DNA of 6,021 nt from Erysipelotrichia bacterium. GTDB taxonomy: Bacteria > Bacillota_I > Bacilli_A > RFN20 > CAG-826. The notes under the pieces are model-generated. The model was not told the DNA's origin. It saw nothing but the letters and a program-made list of their open reading frames with translations, and ran no database searches. The DNA lies in assembly GCA_012971835.1 (NCBI GenBank), contig JAAZFR010000035.1:1-6021 (forward strand), given 5' to 3'. The position numbers and the translations under genes are program-made. Shown piece after piece: positions 1-6,021 of the stretch (its first letter is position 1; each line of letters begins with the position of its first letter).

Positions 1-338
1 CTACTGCTTTTGGCCTAGGTCAATTATTGGCGATGATTAATAATGGCTATGACTATGTCTCTCGTCAACTTGGTGTCAAGCTCGGGCGCATTGAAGCGGG
101 TTACGAAGCCGATATGCTATTAGTGCCTTATTTTGCTCCGACGAATCTTGATAAGAGCAATGCTCTTGGTCATCTTTTTTATGCGATGATGCACTCATTT
201 AAACCAAGTGACGTCTTCGTCGCTGGTGAACAAGTCGTAAAAAATTACGAACTGACGAATAAGAAGCTAATCTTGGAACTTGAAAAGAGCACAGAAATTG
301 CCAATTCGTTATGGAATAGAATCAAAGGAGAAAAATAA
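1..338 (+). CDS. ssnA: SsnA-like amidohydrolase, C-terminal part (5' truncated by window)
   Basis: Open from the window edge (first whole codon at base 3) to TAA at 336-338, giving 111 residues. An in-frame TTG at 27 is internal and not a start, because the frame stays open and protein-like upstream. The segment 'LGRIEAGYEADMLLV' is the usual amidohydrolase C-terminal beta-sandwich motif (G-x-I-x-x-G-x-x-A-D). It is followed by a 'P-T-x-L...N-x-x-GH' stretch and a 'VFVAGEQVV' strand, the pattern I associate with SsnA. SsnA proteins are about 440 residues, so roughly a quarter is visible; the metal-binding His/Asp residues lie upstream and cannot be checked. SsnA is a putative aminohydrolase found with molybdenum hydroxylases in purine-degradation loci. 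Its stop overlaps the next start by one base (TAATG). Another amidohydrolase, such as a guanine- or chlorohydrolase-like deaminase, remains possible. Confidence 0.72.
   Translation, partial: TAFGLGQLLAMINNGYDYVSRQLGVKLGRIEAGYEADMLLVPYFAPTNLDKSNALGHLFYAMMHSFKPSDVFVAGEQVVKNYELTNKKLILELEKSTEIANSLWNRIKGEK
324..330 (+). promoter_or_regulatory. Ribosome binding site of the DHODH-like gene
   Basis: AAAGGAG with a seven-base spacer to the ATG at 338. It lies inside the end of the SsnA-like gene and fixes the start at the TAATG stop-start overlap. Confidence 0.85.
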
Positions 339-1426
339 TGGATTTAACAACCAAATTCGATGGATTAGTACTTGCTAATCCCCTCATGCCCGCAGCAGGG
401 CCTCTCGTCGGTGACACTGAACGCTTGGTTTTTATGAAAGACGCAGGCTGTGGAGCAATTGTCACAAAGACGATTTCGACTAAAGACGCTCATATTCCTC
501 GCCCTTGTATTTATGGCGACCGTGAATATATTATGAACAGCGAACTTTGGAGTGAATACAACAAAGAAAAGTGGATTGAGGAATTCTTGCCGGAATTTGT
601 CTCCGTCAATGATGGTCGCCCCTTAATTGTCAGCGTTGGTTATAGCAAAGAAGACATGGAAGTATTGATTCCTTTGCTTGATCGCTTTGCTGATGCCTTT
701 GAAGTTTCCACTCACTATGTGGGTACCGATCACTCTGTCATTGCCGAAACTGTCAAAACGATTCGTAAACATACCAAAAAACCACTCTACATGAAAATAA
801 GCCCGCACATTCCTGATCCTTCCGGTTTTGCAAAAGCCATTAAGGAAGCCGGGGCAAATGGAGTAGTAGCTGTCAATTCGCTTGGACCGACGATGAAAAT
901 CGATATCAAAAAGCGTCGTATCATTTACGGAAATGAGAAAGGTTTTGTGTGGACAAGCGGACCAGTTATCAAGAATCTAGCTTTAGCTACTGTTTATACA
1001 ATCAAACAAGCAGAACCATCATTAACGGTGATTGGTGTTGGTGGAATTGCCACTGCCGATGATGTAATCGAGTTTTTATTAGCCGGCGCTAGTGGCGTGC
1101 AAATGCTTTCGGCGGCCTTGCTTAAAGGCAAGCAGTTATATGCCAAAATTATCGAAGACCTTCCTAAGGCCTTAGAAAGAAATGGTTTCTCTTCGATTCA
1201 AGAAGTTATCGACACACAACTTGTTAACAAAGTTAAATATGAAGGGAATACTCCTTACCTAATTCCTGAAAAATGTATACGCTGTATGTTGTGTGTAAAA
1301 ATATGCCCATATTTTGCCATTGAAATGAAGGACGTCATAACCTTTGATCCGAATAAATGCTTCCAGTGTGGACTTTGTCCAGTGAAGTGTCCGACTGGGG
1401 CAATTGTCATGGAAGAAAAGGAGTAA
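338..1426 (+). CDS. DHODH/PreA-like flavoprotein with C-terminal 2x[4Fe-4S] ferredoxin domain
   Basis: This 362-residue protein starts at an ATG with AAAGGAG seven bases upstream. Residues 1-290 form a dihydroorotate-dehydrogenase-type TIM barrel. Visible landmarks are 'NPLMPAAGP' (14-22), 'TKT' (43-45, Lys44 as in the FMN-contacting Lys of the family), 'YMKIS' (151-155, the second FMN Lys), and the FMN-phosphate loops 'GVGGIATADD' (233-242) and 'GASGVQMLSA' (250-259). Residues 313-352 carry two classic C-x2-C-x2-C-x3-C-P motifs (C313/316/319/323 and C341/344/347/351), predicting two [4Fe-4S] clusters. The domain order matches PreA and the C-terminal half of dihydropyrimidine dehydrogenase, which reduce a pyrimidine C=C using electrons from an NAD(P)H-FAD partner. 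The 'N-x-S-C-P' active-site motif is replaced by 'EVSTHYVG' (122-129), so pyrimidine activity should not be assumed. Context suggests a cytoplasmic redox step in heterocycle breakdown. Family is confident; substrate unknown. Confidence 0.85.
   Translation: MDLTTKFDGLVLANPLMPAAGPLVGDTERLVFMKDAGCGAIVTKTISTKDAHIPRPCIYGDREYIMNSELWSEYNKEKWIEEFLPEFVSVNDGRPLIVSVGYSKEDMEVLIPLLDRFADAFEVSTHYVGTDHSVIAETVKTIRKHTKKPLYMKISPHIPDPSGFAKAIKEAGANGVVAVNSLGPTMKIDIKKRRIIYGNEKGFVWTSGPVIKNLALATVYTIKQAEPSLTVIGVGGIATADDVIEFLLAGASGVQMLSAALLKGKQLYAKIIEDLPKALERNGFSSIQEVIDTQLVNKVKYEGNTPYLIPEKCIRCMLCVKICPYFAIEMKDVITFDPNKCFQCGLCPVKCPTGAIVMEEKE
1418..1423 (+). promoter_or_regulatory. Ribosome binding site of the molybdenum subunit gene
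   Basis: AAGGAG with a six-base spacer to the ATG at 1430. It overlaps the last codons of the DHODH-like gene and supports the chosen start. Confidence 0.85.
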
Positions 1427-1429
1427 GTA

Positions 1430-3529
1430 ATGTTCGATCCGAAGAAATCAACACCAAAAGTCGACCACGAAGAAAAGTGTTCTGGACAAGCAAAATATGT
1501 TTCGGACATCGTTTTCGACGATATGTTATTTGCCAAAACAGTCCGTTCATCAATTGCGAGAGGCAAAATCCTTTCGATTCAGATTCCAAAAATGCCTGAT
1601 GGATACTTTTATGTCGACCACCGAGATGTTATCAAAGAAAACTATGTCAAAATGATCTTTGCTGACTGGCCCGTCTTTGCTGTCGACAAGGTCAATTATA
1701 TTGGCGAACCAATCGCACTAGTTGTCGGACCCGATAAGAAGGTTATCGATGACATCATAGCAAATATTAAAATCGATTATCAGGAAGAAGAAGCTGTATT
1801 TGATTACGTGAACAGTTTTGTTCATAAATCGTTTGCAAAAGGCGACTATTTAAAAGCTTCTAAAAAGGCAAAGCGAACAATCAAAGAAACTTATTATACT
1901 GGCTATCAAGAACAAGCATACATTGAACCGCAGGGGATGCTTGCTTATTTGGATGAAGGCGGTAAAGTTACACTTATTGGTTCAATGCAGTGCCCTTATT
2001 ATATTAAGAATGCCGTTATTAATACTTTGGGTTATCCCGAGGACAAAGTGCGGGTTTTGCAACCTGCCGTTGGCGGCGCCTTTGGCGGCAAAGAAGAATT
2101 CCCCTCTACAACGGCATGCCAGCTAGCGACAGCTGTTGTCAAAATTAAAAAACCAATCAAAATGATTTTTGAGCGCGAAGAAGATATGCTCGTTACGACA
2201 AAGCGTCATCCATCAGAAATAACGATGGAAGCTATGCTCGATGACAATAATCATATCCTTGCCATTAAAGCCCATGTCTCCCTTGATGGCGGAGCATATG
2301 TTGGGCTAAGTGGTGTTGTTTTGTCCCGCTCAATGCTTGCGGTTACGAACGCCTACACGATTGATAATCTCGATGTCAGTGGCGACGTCTATATTACCAA
2401 CACTGTACCGACCGGAGCTTTCCGTGGTTTTGGATCACCGCAGATGATTTATGCCATTGAGATGTTTATGAATCACATTGCCAAAGACATAGGTGTCGAT
2501 CCTTACCAATTCAGAATTAATCATTTGGTTAAGCAAGGCGATAAGACATCGACAAGCGGTACTTTCCGGGATCCGATTATTATGGATAAAATGATAGCCA
2601 AAGCAACGGAGATATCCGATTATCATCGCAAGACAAAAGAATACGCTAAACCAGGAGTATTTAAAGGCATTGGCATGAGCTGGTTTCTCCATGGCTGTGG
2701 ATTTACTGGCGATGGCGAAAGCACACACATTAAGTCACGCGTAAGATTAGTAAAAGACGAAAAAGATATCGTCCACGTTTATATCGCTGCCGTTGATATG
2801 GGGCAAGGGGCTAAAACCTCACTCAAACGCATTGTCGCCATGACTTTAGACGTTGATAATGATCAAGTTATCTTTGATAATCCTGATACCGACTTTGCAC
2901 CTGATTCTGGTCCGACTGTTGCCTCTAGAACCACGATGATTGTTGGCGGATTATTAGCAAGAGCCGCCAAAAAATTAAAAGATGAATGGAAGTCTGGCCA
3001 ATGCCAGGAAATAATTGAAAAATATCAACAGCCCGATTTTATTAAATGGGATGAACACGCTCTTCACGGCGATGCCTATCCAGCCTATTCATGGGGTGTC
3101 AACATAGTTGAAGTCGAAGTTTCGCCCATTACTTATGAAGTCGAACTGAAAGGCATTTGGAGTGTTTATGATGTTGGTAAAGCCATCGATGAAAGAATGG
3201 TTATCGGCCAAGCAGATGGAGGAATTACTCAAGGAGTTGCCTACGGCTATTTAGAAATAATGCGCCACGAAAAAGGCAAACTCAGACAAAAGAATTTGAC
3301 GGATTATATTATTCCGACTTCAATGGACATGCCAAATATGGAAACGATAATAATGGATAATCCTTTCCCCTATGGTCCGTATGGCGCTAAAGGAGTAGGA
3401 GAACTAACACTAGTTGGTGGAGCCCCAGCTGTTGCCTTAGCAATAGAAAACGCGATTAAACGCAAAGTGAATCGAATTCCTGCCACACCAGAATACATCA
3501 TGGAGTTATTAAAAGATGAACAAGATTAA
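1430..3529 (+). CDS. Xanthine-dehydrogenase-type hydroxylase, molybdenum cofactor-binding large subunit
   Basis: This 699-residue protein starts at an ATG with AAGGAG six bases upstream. The N-terminus (residues 9-30, 'PKVDHEEKCSGQAKYVSD') is the normal beginning of the xanthine oxidase a/b hammerhead domain; the molybdopterin-binding domains follow. By motif, Q160 ('YQEQAYIEPQ') matches bovine XDH Gln767, E222 in 'GGAFGGKEE' matches Glu802, R332 in 'AFRGFG' matches Arg880, and E658 in 'GAKGVGEL' is the catalytic base (Glu1261). 'DMGQGA' (456-461) and 'SGPTVASR' (493-500) are further cofactor-domain motifs. Retaining both the Glu802 and Arg880 equivalents favours a purine substrate over an aldehyde. 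The CO-dehydrogenase signature AYRCSFR is absent. Other family members are usually about 750-800 residues; the shortfall appears to sit around 514-556. The C-terminus overlaps the iron-sulfur subunit gene by 14 bases. Likely a cytoplasmic purine hydroxylase; the exact substrate and any selenium dependence are not visible. Confidence 0.93.
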   Translation: MFDPKKSTPKVDHEEKCSGQAKYVSDIVFDDMLFAKTVRSSIARGKILSIQIPKMPDGYFYVDHRDVIKENYVKMIFADWPVFAVDKVNYIGEPIALVVGPDKKVIDDIIANIKIDYQEEEAVFDYVNSFVHKSFAKGDYLKASKKAKRTIKETYYTGYQEQAYIEPQGMLAYLDEGGKVTLIGSMQCPYYIKNAVINTLGYPEDKVRVLQPAVGGAFGGKEEFPSTTACQLATAVVKIKKPIKMIFEREEDMLVTTKRHPSEITMEAMLDDNNHILAIKAHVSLDGGAYVGLSGVVLSRSMLAVTNAYTIDNLDVSGDVYITNTVPTGAFRGFGSPQMIYAIEMFMNHIAKDIGVDPYQFRINHLVKQGDKTSTSGTFRDPIIMDKMIAKATEISDYHRKTKEYAKPGVFKGIGMSWFLHGCGFTGDGESTHIKSRVRLVKDEKDIVHVYIAAVDMGQGAKTSLKRIVAMTLDVDNDQVIFDNPDTDFAPDSGPTVASRTTMIVGGLLARAAKKLKDEWKSGQCQEIIEKYQQPDFIKWDEHALHGDAYPAYSWGVNIVEVEVSPITYEVELKGIWSVYDVGKAIDERMVIGQADGGITQGVAYGYLEIMRHEKGKLRQKNLTDYIIPTSMDMPNMETIIMDNPFPYGPYGAKGVGELTLVGGAPAVALAIENAIKRKVNRIPATPEYIMELLKDEQD
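3502..3505 (+). promoter_or_regulatory. Weak ribosome binding site of the [2Fe-2S] subunit gene
   Basis: Only GGAG, ten bases from the ATG at 3516, inside the large-subunit gene. The site is weaker and further away than the others, so initiation probably leans on ribosomes finishing the overlapping upstream gene. Confidence 0.55.
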
Positions 3530-3989
3530 ATTTGTATTAAACAATCAAAAAGTGGAAATGGATCTTGATCCAAGTTTGCGCTTGCTCGATGTCCTTCGCG
3601 ACCATTTTCATTTAACCGGCACAAAAGAAGGATGTGGGGAAGGCGAATGTGGTGCGTGTTCCGTTTTAGTAAACGGGAAAGTTGTTAATAGTTGCTGTTT
3701 CCCCCTCGCCAACGCCAATTGCAAAACGATTTTAACAATCGAAGGCTTAGCCCTCACGAAACGTTATCAAATATTAAAAGATGCTTTGCATTTTGAGGGC
3801 GGGTCGCAATGTGGAATTTGTACCCCGGGCATGATTATGGCCGCCGAGAGTCTCTTATCGCAAAACCCTCATCCAACCGATGAAGAAATTCGCATAGGTC
3901 TTTCTGGTAATTTGTGTCGATGCACTGGTTACAACATGATAATCAAGGCAGTTAAGTTGGCTGCTAAGTTAGGAGAAGGATTATGGTAA
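3516..3989 (+). CDS. Molybdenum hydroxylase small subunit, 2x[2Fe-2S]
   Basis: This 157-residue protein is the usual length for the small subunit of the xanthine dehydrogenase family (about 150-170). The N-terminal plant-type ferredoxin domain has C40, C45, C48 and C60 ('GCGEGECGACSV' and then 'NSC'). The C-terminal helical domain has C99 and C102 ('QCGICTPG') and C134 and C136 ('GNLCRCTGY'). All eight ligands are present, so both clusters should form. The subunit carries electrons from the molybdenum centre to FAD in the medium subunit. The start at 3516 lies inside the end of the large-subunit gene (14-base overlap) with GGAG at 3502-3505, a rather long ten-base spacer that suggests translational coupling. 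The stop overlaps the next gene by seven bases. Confidence 0.96.
   Translation: MNKIKFVLNNQKVEMDLDPSLRLLDVLRDHFHLTGTKEGCGEGECGACSVLVNGKVVNSCCFPLANANCKTILTIEGLALTKRYQILKDALHFEGGSQCGICTPGMIMAAESLLSQNPHPTDEEIRIGLSGNLCRCTGYNMIIKAVKLAAKLGEGLW
3971..3975 (+). promoter_or_regulatory. Ribosome binding site of the FAD subunit gene
   Basis: AGGAG seven bases before the ATG at 3983, within the small-subunit gene; a second AAGGA at 3976-3980 is too close to the start to be preferred. Confidence 0.75.
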
Positions 3990-4831
3990 AACATATTATT
4001 CCAAATAATCTCCAGGAAGCACTAGAACATTTAAATGAAGGTCCACTTCACATTATGGCGGGTGGAACTGATTTAATGATTCAAAAAAGATCTTCGGCAG
4101 GCACGCCTCCTAAATTTACGAAGGATGTTCTTTATATGGCAAATGTCGATGAACTTAATTATATTAAGTTAAGTGAAGACAAGAAGTTTGTTCATATCGG
4201 CGCAACGACAAAGCTGGAAGACATTTTAAGAAGTGAAATCGTTCCCAATCTTCTTCGTGACATCATCAAGGAAATCGGAAGCCCGGGTATTCGCCATAGC
4301 GCTACATTAGCGGGTAACATCGCCAATGCCTCACCTGCTGGTGATAGCCTTCTCGCTTTATATTTATTCGATGCTAAGGTTGTTTTGAAAAGTATTGAAG
4401 AAGAGCGAACCCTATTAGTTAAAGATTTCATTATTGGCGTTCGCCGCATTGATCTTCACAGCAATGAACTAATTAAGGAGATTATTATTCCGCTCGTTCC
4501 TCTAACTAATTATAAGTGGGTCAAGGTCGGCGGAAGAAGAGCCGACTCAATTAGTAAGGTTTCCTTTGCGGGAATGTATCTTACCAACTTTGGATTAGTT
4601 TCAGATATACGGATGGCTTTTGGCTCAGTTGCAGCAATGGTCGCTCGAAGCATATCCCTCGAAAATTCACTCAAAAACCGCCCAATTGAAGATATTATCA
4701 GCGATTTGCCGCGTATTTTAGAAGAGACTGATAAAATGATTTCACCAATTGATGATCAGCGTTCGAATAAACAATATCGGCGGAAAGTATGCGCAAATAT
4801 TATGTCGATGTTCATTAAGGGAATTAAATAA
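3983..4831 (+). CDS. Molybdenum hydroxylase medium subunit, FAD-binding
   Basis: This 282-residue protein is typical in length for CoxM/XdhB/YgfM-type FAD subunits (about 260-300). The two FAD-diphosphate motifs are clear: 'AGGTDL' (26-31) and 'TLAGNIANASPAGDS' (108-122). 'HIGATTKLEDI' (71-81) is the usual strand-helix ahead of the second motif. The C-terminal part (about 180-282) is a CO-dehydrogenase flavoprotein C-terminal domain ending in 'DDQRSNKQYRRKV' (257-269), the family's D-x-R-x-S-x-x-Y-R-R pattern in slightly altered form. There is no cysteine-rich insertion, so no extra [4Fe-4S] cluster as in 4-hydroxybenzoyl-CoA reductase. The subunit passes electrons from the [2Fe-2S] subunit to NAD+ or another acceptor. 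The start overlaps the small-subunit stop by seven bases, with AGGAG at 3971-3975. It completes a large-small-medium gene order. Confidence 0.94.
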   Translation: MVKHIIPNNLQEALEHLNEGPLHIMAGGTDLMIQKRSSAGTPPKFTKDVLYMANVDELNYIKLSEDKKFVHIGATTKLEDILRSEIVPNLLRDIIKEIGSPGIRHSATLAGNIANASPAGDSLLALYLFDAKVVLKSIEEERTLLVKDFIIGVRRIDLHSNELIKEIIIPLVPLTNYKWVKVGGRRADSISKVSFAGMYLTNFGLVSDIRMAFGSVAAMVARSISLENSLKNRPIEDIISDLPRILEETDKMISPIDDQRSNKQYRRKVCANIMSMFIKGIK

Positions 4832-4833
4832 AG

Positions 4834-4840
4834 AAGGTGA
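4834..4840 (+). promoter_or_regulatory. Ribosome binding site of the threonine-synthase-like gene
   Basis: AAGGTGA (one mismatch to AAGGAGG) in the 13-base gap after the FAD subunit stop. This is the largest gap in the window. It holds no room for a promoter or terminator, so the PLP gene is most likely on the same transcript. Confidence 0.75.
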
Positions 4841-4844
4841 AATA

Positions 4845-6021
4845 ATGCAAAAATTCAAAGACTATCGGTGCACGATATGCGGTCGCACTTATTCACCAGA
4901 GGAAGCGATTTATACATGCCCCCATTGTGGTGACAAAGGCATTCTCGATGTTGAATATGACTATGAAAAACTAAAAGAGACTGTCAACCTTGATTATTTC
5001 AAAAACAATCACGATTATTCGATGTGGCGCTATGCCCCGATGATGAGTATTCCTTCCGAACACATCCACGAGATGTTGCGTATTGGTTGGACACCTTTAT
5101 ACAAATCAAAAAGACTTGCTCAGTATTTAGGTGTTAAGAATCTTTATATTAAAGATGAAGGCTTAAATCCAAGCGGATCAACAAAAGATCGCGCCAGCGG
5201 TGTCGCTGTTTTAAAAGCGATAGAAGCGGGAGCAAAAACGATATCCTGTTCTTCAACCGGCAACGCCGCTTCGAGTTTGGCTTGTCAAGCAGCCCACATG
5301 GGTTTAAAAAGTGTTATTTTTGTTCCAAAAAGAGCTCCGATTGGCAAACTAACCCAATTATCTATTTATGGCGCCACGGTCATTTGTGTCGATGGTGATT
5401 ATAAAGATACGTACAATTTGTCGCGCAAGGCTATCGAAACATACCATTGGTATAATCGTAATGCCGCCATTAACTCTCATCTTGTTGAAGGTAAAAAAAC
5501 TGTCGCTTTAGAAATTGCTGAACAGTTGGATTTTAAACCGACAGATTGGGTTGCTATTTCGGTTGGTGATGGATGTAGTGTCGGTGGCGTGTACAAAGGC
5601 TTTTATGACTTGCTAAAACTGGGCTTGATTGAACGCATTCCGCGCATTCTCGGTGTGCAAAGTTCGGGCTGCGCCCCCTTTGTGACGGCTTATGAAAATA
5701 ACGAAAACTTAAAAGAGGCTGATGAGAATACAATCGCCGATTCGATTGCGGTAGGCATTCCTCGTAACCCCAATAAAGCAATGAATGCTATTAAATTAAG
5801 TGGGGGGCACTTCATAAGTGTCAGCGATAAGTATATACTAGAGAGTATGGCGCTTTTAGGGCGCCTGGAAGGCATTTTTGGAGAACCAGCAGGGGTCACA
5901 GCCCTAGCAGGTGTCCAAGAAGCTCTAAATATTGGTTTAATCAAACCTGATGAATCTGTGACGTTTATCGTCACTGGCAATGGTTTGAAAGACCCGACTA
6001 ATGCACAAAAGGCAATTAGCC
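4845..6021 (+). CDS. Threonine-synthase-like PLP enzyme with N-terminal zinc ribbon (3' end cut by window)
   Basis: Open from ATG 4845 through the window edge: 392 codons plus one base, with no stop. AAGGTGA at 4834-4840 precedes it. Residues 9-28 form a zinc ribbon (C9, C12, C25, C28). The remainder is a fold-type II PLP domain: 'GWTPLYKSKRL' (81-91), 'NPSGSTKDRAS' (108-118) with K114 as the Schiff-base lysine, 'SSTGNAASS' (136-144) as the substrate and phosphate loop, 'SVGDGCSVGG' (239-248) as the glycine-rich PLP-phosphate region, and 'VTGNGLKDP' (376-384) near the C-terminus. Threonine synthases are about 350-420 residues, so it is nearly complete. Threonine synthase (ThrC) makes threonine from O-phosphohomoserine, but no homoserine kinase or dehydrogenase gene is in view. 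Placement 13 bases after a purine-type hydroxylase suggests a catabolic beta-elimination or ammonia-lyase role instead. The family is well supported; the reaction is uncertain. Confidence 0.85.
   Translation, partial: MQKFKDYRCTICGRTYSPEEAIYTCPHCGDKGILDVEYDYEKLKETVNLDYFKNNHDYSMWRYAPMMSIPSEHIHEMLRIGWTPLYKSKRLAQYLGVKNLYIKDEGLNPSGSTKDRASGVAVLKAIEAGAKTISCSSTGNAASSLACQAAHMGLKSVIFVPKRAPIGKLTQLSIYGATVICVDGDYKDTYNLSRKAIETYHWYNRNAAINSHLVEGKKTVALEIAEQLDFKPTDWVAISVGDGCSVGGVYKGFYDLLKLGLIERIPRILGVQSSGCAPFVTAYENNENLKEADENTIADSIAVGIPRNPNKAMNAIKLSGGHFISVSDKYILESMALLGRLEGIFGEPAGVTALAGVQEALNIGLIKPDESVTFIVTGNGLKDPTNAQKAIS

Noticed and set aside
27..338. A 103-residue gene starting at TTG 27
   Set aside because: The same frame is open and protein-like back to base 3 ('TAFGLGQL'), no ribosome site precedes the TTG, and the fragment matches the C-terminus of a much larger amidohydrolase.
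1255..1599. Open frames on both strands across the DHODH-like/molybdenum-subunit junction (1255-1566 -, 1407-1589 -, 1357-1599 +)
   Set aside because: They are shadows of well-recognised proteins in the true frame, lack ribosome sites and resemble no family.
2435..2728. Minus-strand open frame of 97 codons inside the molybdenum subunit gene
   Set aside because: Fully antisense to a conserved coding region that carries the family motifs; no ribosome site or recognisable domain.
1430..3529. Carbon monoxide dehydrogenase large subunit
   Set aside because: The CoxL signature AYRCSFR is absent; the equivalent loop does not contain the copper-binding Cys motif, and the residues match purine hydroxylases.
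4192..4449. Minus-strand open frame inside the FAD subunit gene
   Set aside because: Antisense shadow over the second FAD-binding motif; no independent support.
4832..4844. Possible promoter or terminator between the FAD subunit and the PLP gene
   Set aside because: Only 13 bases, mostly ribosome binding site, with no inverted repeat or T-run.
5554..5980. Two overlapping minus-strand frames in the PLP enzyme gene
   Set aside because: The plus-strand frame is continuous with PLP-enzyme motifs through the whole stretch; the antisense frames have no family resemblance.

Overview
The window is a dense, co-directional piece of one operon. Six protein genes lie on the + strand with almost no intergenic DNA, and both end genes are cut by the window edges. 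The style suggests a low-GC Gram-positive (Bacillota) or a related anaerobic lineage. The ribosome sites are AGGAG-type, the composition is AT-rich (by eye, not counted), Lys, Ile and Asp are common, and there are many iron-sulfur proteins. All five visible stops are TAA and every Trp is TGG, so no recoding of TGA is needed. Lineage cannot be fixed further from the sequence alone.

Layout: (1) 1-338, C-terminal quarter of an amidohydrolase, most like SsnA. (2) 338-1426, a dihydroorotate/dihydropyrimidine-dehydrogenase-like flavin domain with a C-terminal double [4Fe-4S] ferredoxin domain. (3) 1430-3529, molybdenum-binding large subunit of a xanthine-dehydrogenase-type hydroxylase. (4) 3516-3989, its double [2Fe-2S] small subunit. 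(5) 3983-4831, its FAD-binding medium subunit. (6) 4845-6021, a threonine-synthase-like PLP enzyme with an N-terminal zinc ribbon, lacking only its extreme C-terminus. Genes overlap by 1, 14 and 7 bases or are separated by 3 and 13 bases. I see no promoter, terminator, RNA gene, mobile element, CRISPR array or long repeat.

Interpretation: an SsnA-like amidohydrolase beside a three-subunit molybdenum hydroxylase is typical of the anaerobic purine/urate-degradation and selenium-linked hydroxylase loci (E. coli ssnA-ygfK-ygfM-xdhD and its clostridial relatives). The hydroxylase keeps the Glu and Arg that distinguish purine-type enzymes from aldehyde oxidases. The most interesting parts are two less standard members. 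One is the DHODH/PreA-like iron-sulfur flavoprotein, whose usual N-x-S-C-P active-site motif is absent. The other is the threonine-synthase-like PLP enzyme, which may carry out an amino-acid elimination step, as the diaminopropionate ammonia-lyase YgeX does in known loci. Both roles are inferences from context.
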